Shown piece after piece: positions 45,530 to 54,732 of a DNA stretch of 64,000 nucleotides (its first letter is position 1; each line of letters starts with the position of its first letter). Source of the DNA: Thermoflavifilum sp. (lineage in GTDB: Bacteria; Bacteroidota; Bacteroidia; Chitinophagales; Chitinophagaceae). The notes beneath the pieces were generated by a model. The model saw only the letters and a program-made list of their open reading frames with translations, was not told where the DNA came from and did not search any database. The position numbers and the translations under genes are program-made. The DNA is taken from the NCBI GenBank assembly GCA_023511875.1, contig JAIMAQ010000003.1:1-64000 (forward strand). The letters run 5' to 3'.

Positions 45530-46198
45530 ATGCATCTGCCTCGAAAATGGAGGAAGTGGTGGACTTACATGGGCATGATGATATGCATCTGCTCGACATA
45601 TTCTAAAATCACTATTCATGCTCAAAGCCAGCCTCATCGGCCTACCTTGACATATTGGACAGTGGTTTGGGACGGAGAATACCAACCGGGTACTGAAACC
45701 GAAGACACGATCTACTACAGCCCGCTGCGTCCACTACAGTGGAACGATTTTACAGGCCATCCACCCCCAGGTGCGCACCGAAATGCAGCAGTAACCTATA
45801 GCAGTTTTGGTTATACGGGGTCGGCGGTTTCTCACCACGATACGCTTGAGGTGCATTTACAATTGCAAATATTTTTTGTAAAAAGTGCTTCTTACATGAT
45901 ACCTACTGCCTTACCTGGACCAGAAGCGCTGAGACATGAACAATTACATTTTGACCTCACCCGAATTAGTGCAAACCACTTTCAGCAATTAGTTTTGCAA
46001 AATAAAGATGATATCGCTCCAGAAGATGCCGATAGCTATATTCAATATGAATTTCTTGAAGCTTTTCGCTACATGAATCATATTCAAGATCAATTTGACC
46101 GGGAAACTCAGCATGGAACAAATCAAGCTGCGGAACAACGATGGGCAGCTTATATTCAGCAGCAACTTCGGGAAATATATCCTAACCTTAGTTTTTAA
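45530..46198 (+). CDS. DUF922 family protein with HExxH motif
   Basis: A 222-residue exported protein with a basic N-terminus and a hydrophobic segment ending at about residue 31 (HAQ). The middle shows the DUF922 pattern: LQWNDFTGHPPPGAHRNAAVTY, and the zinc-protease-like HEQLH at 136-140 followed by FDLTRISA. Family members are predicted metalloproteases; activity is unproven. It is 63 nt after the GH3 gene and its stop faces that of proline dehydrogenase. Confidence 0.8.
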   Translation: MHLPRKWRKWWTYMGMMICICSTYSKITIHAQSQPHRPTLTYWTVVWDGEYQPGTETEDTIYYSPLRPLQWNDFTGHPPPGAHRNAAVTYSSFGYTGSAVSHHDTLEVHLQLQIFFVKSASYMIPTALPGPEALRHEQLHFDLTRISANHFQQLVLQNKDDIAPEDADSYIQYEFLEAFRYMNHIQDQFDRETQHGTNQAAEQRWAAYIQQQLREIYPNLSF

Positions 46199-46201
46199 GA
46201 G

Positions 46202-47383
46202 CTATAATTTACGTCTCCGCAATTCTTTCTGGATTAAGCTTAATTCACGACTGGTTTGGCCCGCAACAGAAGTATTCTCCTGCGCACGTCGCATGAGATA
46301 AGGAATTACATCTTCAAGTGGCCCATAAGGTAAGTATTTACACACTCGATATCCATGACGGGAAAGATTGTAACTGATATGATCGCTCATACCGTATAAT
46401 TGGGAAAAACAAATATGTGGATGATCGGCTGGCAATTGTTGTTCATCCATTTGCTGTATGGCCAGCAAGCAACTCTTTTCATTGTGTGTAGCAATACAAC
46501 AAGAAACATGCTCTAGATGAGAAAGGCAATATGCCACTGCATCATTATAATCCCGATCAGTATTGGCTTTCGTGGCATGCACCGGGCTTGGATATCCTTT
46601 CTCGGCTGCTCGCCTGCGTTCTTTTTCTAAATAAGCCCCACGCACCAGCTTAGCGCCAAGTACAAACCCTTTTTCCTTTGCGAGTTGAATATGCGTTTTC
46701 AACAACTTCAACCGATCTATACGATATAGTTGATAAGTGTTAAACAACACACCACGTGCATGGGCATAACGCTCCATTAATTCCAACACACATGTGTCGA
46801 TTGGCTGCTGAATCCAACTTTCTTCAGCATCTACCATTACGCCTATACGATATTGAGCCGCTTCTTCCACAATATGTTCTAACCGAAGGCGAGCCTTTTC
46901 CCATTCTTGCTCTTCAGCAACAGATAGTGTGGATCCCGCATGCAATTTTTCCAATAATGCAAAACGCACCAATCCCGTCATCTTAACGGCAATAAATGGA
47001 ATATTGGGTTGATTTGAAGCATAGCGAATCATGCGAATGTATTCTGATGCTGTATGGTCAAAAACTTCTTCTGTTTCTTTTCCTTCTACCCCATAATCCA
47101 AAATCACATGTATGTTTTGCTTAGCCAATTTGGTTGCGGTTTCCATTACTTCCTCTAGGGTTTCTCCTCCACAAAATTGTTCATACAGAGTATTACGAAT
47201 CCATTTTTTCACAGGAAGATGCCATTTTATCGCCAGTGGTACCACATATTTAGCCAAATGTGTGAGCCAACCCAGGTTCATGAGCCAGAATAAACGATAA
47301 ATACGTTTTAATTCCTGATCACTACGAGAGGAAAAAGCTATACTCGTATCATCAAAAGAAACCGGAGCGACAGTAGATGGCAT
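46202..47383 (-). CDS. Proline dehydrogenase (monofunctional)
   Basis: This FAD-dependent enzyme oxidises proline to pyrroline-5-carboxylate. The 393-residue protein has the proline-dehydrogenase barrel only, with no aldehyde dehydrogenase half: VILDYGVEGKE, FIAVKMTGLVRF, VMVDAEESWIQ, KLVRGAYLEKER and CIATHNEKS, and the C-terminal QLYGMSDHIS with YLPYGP, ending YLMRRAQENTSV. It has its own promoter box and is not next to a P5C dehydrogenase. Confidence 0.92.
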   Translation of the reverse strand: MPSTVAPVSFDDTSIAFSSRSDQELKRIYRLFWLMNLGWLTHLAKYVVPLAIKWHLPVKKWIRNTLYEQFCGGETLEEVMETATKLAKQNIHVILDYGVEGKETEEVFDHTASEYIRMIRYASNQPNIPFIAVKMTGLVRFALLEKLHAGSTLSVAEEQEWEKARLRLEHIVEEAAQYRIGVMVDAEESWIQQPIDTCVLELMERYAHARGVLFNTYQLYRIDRLKLLKTHIQLAKEKGFVLGAKLVRGAYLEKERRRAAEKGYPSPVHATKANTDRDYNDAVAYCLSHLEHVSCCIATHNEKSCLLAIQQMDEQQLPADHPHICFSQLYGMSDHISYNLSRHGYRVCKYLPYGPLEDVIPYLMRRAQENTSVAGQTSRELSLIQKELRRRKL

Positions 47384-47400
47384 AACAAACAGGCTTTTTG

Positions 47401-47408
47401 CAAAGATA
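47401..47408 (-). promoter_or_regulatory. Candidate -7 box for proline dehydrogenase
   Basis: Minus-strand TATCTTTG matches TAnnTTTG, 17 nt before the ATG at 47383. It lies just after the end of the 32-residue frame at 47425. Confidence 0.45.
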
Positions 47409-47424
47409 AAGCGGGAAAGAGGTA

Positions 47425-47523
47425 TTACAGGAATAGTTGATGTTTTTCAATATACTCGTTAAATGCATCAAAATTATTCAGTAAACCTATGGTTTGCTTG
47501 ATGTTTAAATGGCTTTGTTGCAT
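47425..47523 (-). CDS. Possible 32-residue frame after rlpA
   Basis: An ATG directly follows the rlpA stop (TAAATG), opening a 32-codon frame ending in TAA. The product starts MQQSHLNIKQTIGLLNNF and is mostly polar and helical. It might be translated by reinitiation, or be a relic of a longer gene. No family was recognised and evidence for expression is absent. Confidence 0.25.
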   Translation of the reverse strand: MQQSHLNIKQTIGLLNNFDAFNEYIEKHQLFL

Positions 47524-47955
47524 TTATTTTTCATCGATGATCTCTGCTAAGCCAAACCAATCGATAAGCCATTGAGGAACCAACTCTACTTTCACACGAG
47601 TTAATCCTCTTGCATGAAACCGAAGCTTGCGGGCTACGGCTTCAGAAACATCGATCAATCGGGGATTTGTGGGGGCCATGCGATCATTAATCTTTACCAA
47701 TGCCTTTCGTTGATTACGCAAATTGGTAACCAACACATATTGGTGCATAGCTATTCGATTACTAGCAGCGGTAAATTGGTGCATATCAAAAGTATCCCCA
47801 CTGGCAGTAAGTTGATGATGAAATTTTTTTCCGTAAAAACTGGCAATGCCATAATATACGGTGCTGTTGTGAGCGTTCTGGCTTTGGGCATGCACCGAAA
47901 TGGAAAATATTGTTGCCAACCATATGCCCCAAATGGTGATTTGAGAAAAACACAT
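47524..47955 (-). CDS. rlpA: RlpA-like double-psi beta-barrel protein
   Basis: A 143-residue exported protein with a signal peptide ending near VHAQS. The rest is one RlpA-type barrel: GIASFYGKKFHHQLTASGDTFDMHQFTAASN, KINDRMAPTNPRLIDVSEAVARKL and GLTRVKVELVP, including the KINDRxP and DxS elements. RlpA proteins act on or bind denuded peptidoglycan at the septum. There is no SPOR domain. It follows the MFS gene after 42 nt on the same strand and may share its transcript. Confidence 0.85.
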   Translation of the reverse strand: MCFSQITIWGIWLATIFSISVHAQSQNAHNSTVYYGIASFYGKKFHHQLTASGDTFDMHQFTAASNRIAMHQYVLVTNLRNQRKALVKINDRMAPTNPRLIDVSEAVARKLRFHARGLTRVKVELVPQWLIDWFGLAEIIDEK

Positions 47956-47997
47956 CAGGAAAAATACACGAAAAACAGGAAAATGTCAACACACCAC

Positions 47998-49248
47998 TCA
48001 ATATTCATGCTTTTGATCATGTGCCATAGGAATGCGATGCCCCCATAAGCCGAAATAAGCTACAATGAGAAAGCAAATAAACGGAACGATATAAGCCAAA
48101 GCTGTTTGGTGCCAATGATCGGCTATCCAGCCCATCAGCAGCGGGCTCAATGCACCCCCAACGATCGACATAATGATAAACGATCCGCCTCTACGCGTGT
48201 GTTGGCCCAAATTTTTAACTCCTAAAGCAAAGATGGTGGGAAACATAATCGATTCAAAAAAGAAAATAATCATGAGAGCAATCACTCCCAGCAAACCCTG
48301 AAAAATAACTACCCCTACACAAAAAAGCATATTCATGATTGCATAAATAGAAAGCAATCTTTCAGCAGCTATCCATTTCATCAACAAGGTGCCCACAAAC
48401 CTTCCTAGGGTAAACAATATCAGGCTAATACCCAACAACACGGCCGCTATGCTACTATTGGCTCGATGCCAATTCTCCACCACATAGTTGATAAAAAACG
48501 CAGCAATTCCTACCTGCGCTGCCACGTAAAAAAACTGTGCTACAACTCCCCACACGAAATGCTGGTTTTGAAACAATGGCCGAGAAGAGAGATGTGTATC
48601 TTCTTGAAGCTGTTGCTCTTCATTAATCTCAGGAAGTGGCGTAACATAAAATAACAATGCAATCAGCAGCACTACAATAGCAATAGCGAGATAAGTATAT
48701 TGTACCGATTGCAACGAATCCGATTCTTGTTGCCGAAAAAAAATTTGTGAAGCCAAAAATGGCCCCAGAAAAGAGCCAACTCCATTAAAAGATTGAGCTA
48801 GATTGATGCGAAAAGCAGCCGTTTGCCTTGGCCCTAATACCGTGACATATGGATTGGCTGCTGTTTCTAAGCAGCATAGTCCACATGCTAAAATGAAAAG
48901 CGACACCAAAAACATATCAAAACTATGCACTTGCGAAGAAGGATAAAACAGAAAAGCTCCCACGGCATACAACGTCAATCCACTGAGGATACCACGTTTG
49001 TATCCCCATCGATAGATAAGCATACCTGCTGGTAAAGCCATTAAAAAATAGCCTCCAAAATAAGCCGCTTGTAACCAAGCCGAGCGTAAACGAGTAATTT
49101 GAAAAACATCTTGAAAATGTTTGTTCAAAGAATCGAGCAAGCCGTAGGCAAAGCCCCATAAAAAGAATAAACTGGTCACGAGTACTAGCGCCCATCGGGT
49201 ATGAGATGTAACGGTAGAAGTGTACGTTTGATCAGGCAAGCTGCTCAT
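47998..49248 (-). CDS. Sugar MFS transporter (FucP/GluP-like)
   Basis: A 416-residue major facilitator with about twelve helices. The N-terminus LFFLWGFAYGLLDSLNKHFQDVF and the later CGLCCLETAANPYVTVLGP stretch are typical of the fucose/glucose-galactose:H+ symporter subgroup. It probably imports monosaccharides released by the neighbouring glycosidases. It is 57 nt downstream of the GH31 gene in the same direction but has its own candidate promoter box. Confidence 0.88.
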   Translation of the reverse strand: MSSLPDQTYTSTVTSHTRWALVLVTSLFFLWGFAYGLLDSLNKHFQDVFQITRLRSAWLQAAYFGGYFLMALPAGMLIYRWGYKRGILSGLTLYAVGAFLFYPSSQVHSFDMFLVSLFILACGLCCLETAANPYVTVLGPRQTAAFRINLAQSFNGVGSFLGPFLASQIFFRQQESDSLQSVQYTYLAIAIVVLLIALLFYVTPLPEINEEQQLQEDTHLSSRPLFQNQHFVWGVVAQFFYVAAQVGIAAFFINYVVENWHRANSSIAAVLLGISLILFTLGRFVGTLLMKWIAAERLLSIYAIMNMLFCVGVVIFQGLLGVIALMIIFFFESIMFPTIFALGVKNLGQHTRRGGSFIIMSIVGGALSPLLMGWIADHWHQTALAYIVPFICFLIVAYFGLWGHRIPMAHDQKHEY

Positions 49249-49268
49249 TACATTAAGTAAATATCATT

Positions 49269-49276
49269 CAAAGATA
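49269..49276 (-). promoter_or_regulatory. Candidate -7 box for the MFS gene
   Basis: Minus-strand TATCTTTG matches TAnnTTTG, 20 nt before the ATG at 49248, in the spacer after the GH31 gene. Confidence 0.45.
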
Positions 49277-49305
49277 AAAATAACAAAACTCGTGGTAATG
49301 CTATT

Positions 49306-51702
49306 TTATCTAATAATGAGTTCCTGAAAATCTGCCGGTACTCTAATGCTCACCACTTTAGAAGACGATTGGCGAGCGGTAAGTTTATAGCTCATGCCAT
49401 CAACCACATATTCGATAGGCGCAAAAGGTAATCCATGACAAACAACATAATATTGGGTATATGCAGGCTGAAATGCACCTTGTATTTTTCTGCTTATGTG
49501 TAGCTGATGAGATTGACCGATTGTTTCAAACTTCACCAATCGATATTGACCAGCACGATAGCCGTAACCATCGCCTTCATCTTCATATAATATCGATTCC
49601 ACTTTTTGTTCAGCATAATACACTTCTAATGTCATTTCTGCAAATTGCAAGCGATCGGGTACATATTCCATAGGCGGAAAATAGGGCATTACCGCTCCAG
49701 CTCTCACAAATAAAGGAATCTGCGACAATGGAGTGGCTACTTTCACTAATTGTTGGCCATCAAACAACTTCCCATTCCATATATGATACCATTTTCCACG
49801 AGGCAAATACACTTCTTTTTCCTTACTAGCGGCCTCACGCACAGGGCTAACCAATAAATGATCGCCCAGCATAAATTCTTCTACACGATCGTAGGTAGCT
49901 GGATCATCTTGACTCATGAACATAAGCGGGCGCAACATAGGAAAGCCATAAGTATGATATTGCCAGAAAGTGGTGTACAAATAAGGCAAGAGCCGATAAC
50001 GCAATCGAATAAATTTTCGCGCTATGAATTCATTGCGTTGCCCAAACGACCAAGGTTCTTGTTGGAAACCGGTTTCATTGCTGGCTGAATGTGTGCGCAT
50101 GAATACATGAAAAGTAGCCATTTGCAACCAGCGCACATAAAGTTCTGGCGTAGGCTCTCCAATGAATCCACCAATATCACTTCCAGCAAAAGAAATCCCA
50201 GATATAGAAAGGCGCAAGCATTGAATAGAAGCAATGTACAGATGCTCCCATGAGGCTGTGTTATCGCCCGTCCATACACTGGTCCAGCGTTGGGCACCTG
50301 CATAACAAGAACGCGTAATCACAAAGGGGCGACGTGGCATCAAAAAACGAGTAAGCCCATCGGCCGTGGCTTTACTCATCAAATGCCCATATACATTGTG
50401 TGCTTTGCGATGACTACATGGATCGCCATCATAATCGTGTCGTACATCTTCTGGAAAAGTACCGATTTCAAATACAGCAGGCTCATTCATATCATTCCAC
50501 ACGCCGCGAATACCCACGTCGGTGAGATGTTTACACAAACGACCCCACCATTGACGTACACGCGGATGAGTAAAATCGGGAAATACACATCTGCCCGGCC
50601 ATACATCGCCTTCCATCAAGGCTCCATCACCTCGCTTACAAAAATAATCGCCCTCCAAACCTTGCTGGTACACAAAATACTGGGGATCAGCTTTAATGCC
50701 TGGATCAATGATCGCCACTACTTTAAAGCCCATATTGGCCAACTCACGCATCAATCCTGCCGGATCTGAAAAACCTTGTGGATGAAAAGTAAAACACCTA
50801 AAACCATCCATGTAATCAATATCTAGATGAATAACATCGCAAGGAATCTTTCGCTTACGAAATTCTGTAGCCACTTCTTTTACACGAATATCGGGATAAT
50901 AACTCCATCGACTTTGATGATATCCTAAGCTCCATAGAGGTGGCAATTCTGGCAATCCAGTTAACCAGGTGTATTGCGCAGCGACATCCATCAATGCAGG
51001 ACCATAAATAAAGTAATAACACATTTCTCCTCCTCTTGCCCAAAAACTGCATACATCCGCTCTTTCCAGTCCAAAATCAAAAATGGTACGAAAGGTATTA
51101 TCAAAGAAAATACCATATCCTATACCATGATGCAAGCCATAATAAAAAGGAATATTTTTATACAACGGATCTACATTCCAGCCATAGCCATAACGATCCA
51201 TGCCAAAATTCTCGAGCCGTTTCCCGCGTAAATTAAAATCGGTAGGCTTATCTCCTAGACCATAAAAACACTCATCCGGTTGAATGTATTTACTACAATA
51301 CACAATCTTTCCACCTTTCTGGATGTAATACTGCCAATGAAATCCTTTCTCATCCTGGTTAATCAAACGACCTTCCCGATCTAAGATAGTAATCAGCAAA
51401 TGCTCACGGTCGACCTTCACTTGTAATTGTTGGGTTAACAACACGATATACTGTGCATCTTCTTGCACATCTAAAAAAATAATAGATTCGCGAATATCTG
51501 GAGAAACTGCATATGAAAAATCTCGCTGAAAACGACCTTCTGGAGTATATCGAAAACGAATGATGCGATCTGAAATCACTCGAATCTCTAATACTATTTC
51601 TCGTGCATAGAAGTAAAAATAATTTCCTTCACGTGTCCATCGTTCAATGGCTTCTGGATAATATTTAATCGAATATTTATTTGTGGGAGCAACGGGTTGC
51701 AT
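49306..51702 (-). CDS. GH31 alpha-glucosidase
   Basis: A 798-residue GH31 enzyme, likely an alpha-glucosidase acting on malto- or other alpha-glucosides. It has an N-terminal sandwich domain (about 25-245), the barrel with PLWSLGYHQSRWSY and the nucleophile Asp404 in GVWNDMNEP. The acid/base Asp480 is in VWTGDN, then GSDIGGF and the C-terminal domains, including GRKWYHIW-like PRGKWYHIWNG. No signal peptide is evident, so it may act in the cytoplasm on imported sugars. It is upstream of the sugar MFS gene. Confidence 0.93.
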   Translation of the reverse strand: MQPVAPTNKYSIKYYPEAIERWTREGNYFYFYAREIVLEIRVISDRIIRFRYTPEGRFQRDFSYAVSPDIRESIIFLDVQEDAQYIVLLTQQLQVKVDREHLLITILDREGRLINQDEKGFHWQYYIQKGGKIVYCSKYIQPDECFYGLGDKPTDFNLRGKRLENFGMDRYGYGWNVDPLYKNIPFYYGLHHGIGYGIFFDNTFRTIFDFGLERADVCSFWARGGEMCYYFIYGPALMDVAAQYTWLTGLPELPPLWSLGYHQSRWSYYPDIRVKEVATEFRKRKIPCDVIHLDIDYMDGFRCFTFHPQGFSDPAGLMRELANMGFKVVAIIDPGIKADPQYFVYQQGLEGDYFCKRGDGALMEGDVWPGRCVFPDFTHPRVRQWWGRLCKHLTDVGIRGVWNDMNEPAVFEIGTFPEDVRHDYDGDPCSHRKAHNVYGHLMSKATADGLTRFLMPRRPFVITRSCYAGAQRWTSVWTGDNTASWEHLYIASIQCLRLSISGISFAGSDIGGFIGEPTPELYVRWLQMATFHVFMRTHSASNETGFQQEPWSFGQRNEFIARKFIRLRYRLLPYLYTTFWQYHTYGFPMLRPLMFMSQDDPATYDRVEEFMLGDHLLVSPVREAASKEKEVYLPRGKWYHIWNGKLFDGQQLVKVATPLSQIPLFVRAGAVMPYFPPMEYVPDRLQFAEMTLEVYYAEQKVESILYEDEGDGYGYRAGQYRLVKFETIGQSHQLHISRKIQGAFQPAYTQYYVVCHGLPFAPIEYVVDGMSYKLTARQSSSKVVSIRVPADFQELIIR

Positions 51703-51737
51703 GGTATTTGATATTTTTCCATTTGGTATGAAAACAA

Positions 51738-51745
51738 CAAATATA
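51738..51745 (-). promoter_or_regulatory. Candidate -7 box for the GH31 gene
   Basis: Minus-strand TATATTTG matches TAnnTTTG, 35 nt before the ATG at 51702. Confidence 0.45.
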
Positions 51746-51862
51746 AAGCTAATGAACTAATCATGAGCGCATTTTTGCAGATTTCATGCAAAACACGCAT
51801 ATATATAAATTTGCTCATAAGCAAATGCAATATATTCCATGTATAAAATGCAAGCGATAACT

Positions 51863-51870
51863 TAATTTTG
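51863..51870 (+). promoter_or_regulatory. Candidate -7 box for the topoisomerase IV locus
   Basis: TAATTTTG matches TAnnTTTG, 30 nt before the parE ATG at 51901. It could drive parE, the DUF1835 gene and parC. Confidence 0.45.
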
Positions 51871-51900
51871 CTCCAGCAGATAGGCAAAAAGTAAATCAAT

Positions 51901-53805
51901 ATGGCTGAAAAACAATCTCTGGTTTATACATACGACGAAGCTTCGATTCGTTCACTCGATTGGCGTGAGCATATTCGCCTTCGGCCCGGCATGTATATCG
52001 GTAAAACTGGCGACGGATCAAGTATGGATGATGGAATCTATATTTTACTCAAAGAAATCATCGATAATGCTGTTGACGAATATCTGATGGGGTTTGGCAA
52101 ACGTATCGATGTGAAAATAACCGATCATGCGGCTACCGTGCGTGATTATGGTCGTGGTATTCCGTTGGGTAAACTGGTAGATGCTGTGTCGAAAATCAAC
52201 ACAGGTGCAAAGTACGACAATCGCGTATTTCAAAAAACAGTAGGATTAAATGGTATCGGCACCAAAGCAGTAAATGCACTTTCTGCCTGTTTCCATATCA
52301 AGAGCTTTCGAGAAGGAAAGTCTGCCGAAGCCATTTTCGAGAAAGGTATCTTAGTGAAACATCAAACAAATATACCTACACAAGAACCTAATGGTACCTG
52401 GGTGTATTTTTCTCCCGATCCAGAAATCTTTCGTCATTTTCGATTTATTCCCGAGTTTATCGAAAACCAAATCAAAAACTATTGTTTTCTGAATGCGGGA
52501 TTGCAAATAATATTAAACGGACAAACTTTTGTTTCTAAAAATGGATTATTAGATCTACTACAAAGTAAAATCAATGAAGAAGAGCAAAGATATCCTATCA
52601 TACATCTCAAAAATGAAGATATCGAAGTAGCTATTACACACGGTAATCATTATGGTGAAGAATATTATTCATTCGTAAATGGCCAATACACCACACAGGG
52701 TGGCACTCATTTATCGGCATTTCGAGAAGCATTTGTAAAAACTATTCGTGAGTTTTACAGAAAAGATTATGATGCAACCGATATTCGAGCTTCCATTTGT
52801 GCAGCTATTAGCATTCGTGTGCAAGAGCCCGTATTTGAATCACAAACGAAAACCAAGTTGGGATCCACATATTTATACGAAAATGGCCCCAGTATTAAAA
52901 ACTTTGTATCTGAATTTTTAGGAAAAGAACTGGATAATTATTTACATAAAAATGTTTCCACTGCAGAATTGCTTAAGAAACGTATCGAACAAAGTGAGCG
53001 AGAACGTAAGGAACTAAGCGGAATTAAAAAACTAGCTAATGAACGAGCTAAAAAAGCAAATCTGCACAACCGCAAATTACGCGATTGCCGAATTCACTTA
53101 AATGATAACGATAAACAAGATCCAGAATATCAGGCTAAAAAATTAGAAACTACATTATTTATCACAGAAGGTGATTCGGCAAGTGGGTCTATCACTAAGT
53201 CTAGAAATGTGGAAACACAAGCCGTATTTAGCCTGAGGGGTAAACCTCTTAACTGTTACGGACTGAGTAAGAAAGTAGTTTATGAAAATGAAGAATTTAA
53301 CTTATTGCAACATGCACTAAATATTGAAGAAGGATTAGATGGATTGCGCTACCACCGCATAGTTATTGCTACCGATGCCGATGTAGATGGCATGCATATT
53401 CGCTTGTTAATGATGACTTTTTTCCTGCAGTTCTTTCCCGACTTGGTACGTAGCGGACATCTATATATCTTAGAAACGCCCTTATTTCGCGTGCGCAACA
53501 AACAACAAACTTTTTACTGCTACTCCGAAGAAGAAAAACGAGAAGCTGTGAAAAAGCTAGGTGGAAGGCCAGAAATTACTCGATTTAAAGGATTGGGTGA
53601 GATCTCACCAGAAGAATTTGGTTATTTCATTGGTGAAAATATGCGCTTGCAACCAGTGATCATTGGCAAAGATGCACAAATTCACAAAATGCTCGATTAC
53701 TACATGGGCAAAAACACCTCTGCTCGCCAAGATTTTATCATCGAAAACTTGCGATATGAAAAAGATGTAGTCGAAGATGCTACATCTATCGAAACAGTAT
53801 CATGA
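51901..53805 (+). CDS. parE: DNA topoisomerase IV subunit B
   Basis: The ATPase/TOPRIM subunit of a type IIA topoisomerase. The 634 residues include the GHKL ATP site ([32 protein letters not shown]), the transducer domain, and the TOPRIM motifs [10 protein letters not shown] and [12 protein letters not shown], ending with [15 protein letters not shown]. The partner A subunit lies 0.9 kb downstream. Pairing with a long A subunit and the locus layout favours topoisomerase IV over gyrase, but name alone cannot be proved from sequence. Confidence 0.93.
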   Translation: MAEKQSLVYTYDEASIRSLDWREHIRLRPGMYIGKTGDGSSMDDGIYILLKEIIDNAVDEYLMGFGKRIDVKITDHAATVRDYGRGIPLGKLVDAVSKINTGAKYDNRVFQKTVGLNGIGTKAVNALSACFHIKSFREGKSAEAIFEKGILVKHQTNIPTQEPNGTWVYFSPDPEIFRHFRFIPEFIENQIKNYCFLNAGLQIILNGQTFVSKNGLLDLLQSKINEEEQRYPIIHLKNEDIEVAITHGNHYGEEYYSFVNGQYTTQGGTHLSAFREAFVKTIREFYRKDYDATDIRASICAAISIRVQEPVFESQTKTKLGSTYLYENGPSIKNFVSEFLGKELDNYLHKNVSTAELLKKRIEQSERERKELSGIKKLANERAKKANLHNRKLRDCRIHLNDNDKQDPEYQAKKLETTLFITEGDSASGSITKSRNVETQAVFSLRGKPLNCYGLSKKVVYENEEFNLLQHALNIEEGLDGLRYHRIVIATDADVDGMHIRLLMMTFFLQFFPDLVRSGHLYILETPLFRVRNKQQTFYCYSEEEKREAVKKLGGRPEITRFKGLGEISPEEFGYFIGENMRLQPVIIGKDAQIHKMLDYYMGKNTSARQDFIIENLRYEKDVVEDATSIETVS

Positions 53806-53844
53806 ACAAAATTCATTTAAACCATCAAATCAGAGAGGAGCAAA

Positions 53845-54711
53845 TTGGAAAGAATCATTCATATTGTATTTGACCAGGATTCGGCTCAAGCCCTTCAGCA
53901 AGCTTTTGAGATAGATCCCACCCTTCGCGACGACATCGTAGTGCTTACCGACGACTATACTTATGGACCCATTGTAATAAACATTGATCAATGGAATCAA
54001 CGAAAAACATGGCTACAAACTTTCATATTCCCTTATAACAACAGCCAACCCTCTGATGTCCTTAACGAAGTAGAGCAACGGCAAAAACTTCATCAACGAA
54101 TGCATGAAGAAGAAGATCTTCACCTGTGGATATGGATGACCAATCACCCGAAAGAAGTGTGTGGCTATTTTTCTCTTTTACCATGGATACAAAATTTTGA
54201 TCAACGAGTAGAAAGTATTTTTTTACATAACCTTCCTTTTTTAAACCAACACAAACAATTGTTTTTCCCTGAACAATTGTCTCAAATTCCTGCGAATGAA
54301 TACCCCAAAGCTAAACGGCTAGCCACCCCCATCTCGCGAGAAGATATGCTGGCCGATTTAGAACTTTGGCAACAATTACAAACACAAAATAGCTTATTGC
54401 GAAAAGTAACGAGTGAAAAAAAATGCACATCTATAGCTGTAGATACCTATGATCAACTATTACTCAAACAATGCTCAACCAATTGGACTCGAATATCGAA
54501 AATTTTACAGGGAGTATATCAACAAAAAGAATACATATCGGCCGATTTTTTGATCTGGCGCTTGCGAGAGCTTACACAAGCTCATCTTCTTGAACTGCAA
54601 GGCGAATGGCATCAAAAACCTTTGGTTCGCTTATTCCCTCATCAAGAAGTCGAAAATGCTAGTAGTAATATTAACAATGAACAAACCCATATGCAAACTT
54701 CATCTAATTAA
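53845..54711 (+). CDS. DUF1835/DUF3658-type protein in the topoisomerase IV locus
   Basis: A 288-residue soluble protein. The first 120 residues match DUF1835 (MERIIHIVFDQDSAQALQQAF, then VVLTDDYTYGPI and WIWMTNHPKEVCGYFSLLPWI); the rest has the DUF3658-like features of an L-rich helical domain. The function is unknown. The start is a TTG at 53845: no in-frame ATG exists between the parE stop and here, an in-frame TAA lies at 53818-53820, and a strong Shine-Dalgarno stretch (GAGAGGAG, 53833-53840) stands 4 nt before the TTG. It sits 39 nt after parE and 21 nt before parC, so it should be co-expressed with both. Confidence 0.85.
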   Translation: MERIIHIVFDQDSAQALQQAFEIDPTLRDDIVVLTDDYTYGPIVINIDQWNQRKTWLQTFIFPYNNSQPSDVLNEVEQRQKLHQRMHEEEDLHLWIWMTNHPKEVCGYFSLLPWIQNFDQRVESIFLHNLPFLNQHKQLFFPEQLSQIPANEYPKAKRLATPISREDMLADLELWQQLQTQNSLLRKVTSEKKCTSIAVDTYDQLLLKQCSTNWTRISKILQGVYQQKEYISADFLIWRLRELTQAHLLELQGEWHQKPLVRLFPHQEVENASSNINNEQTHMQTSSN

Positions 54712-54732
54712 TCATGTAAAATAATAGGAAGT

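Noticed and set aside
50290-50769. 159-codon open frame antisense to the GH31 gene
   Set aside because: It lies wholly opposite a well-supported catalytic domain, and its product has no recognisable family or plausible composition.
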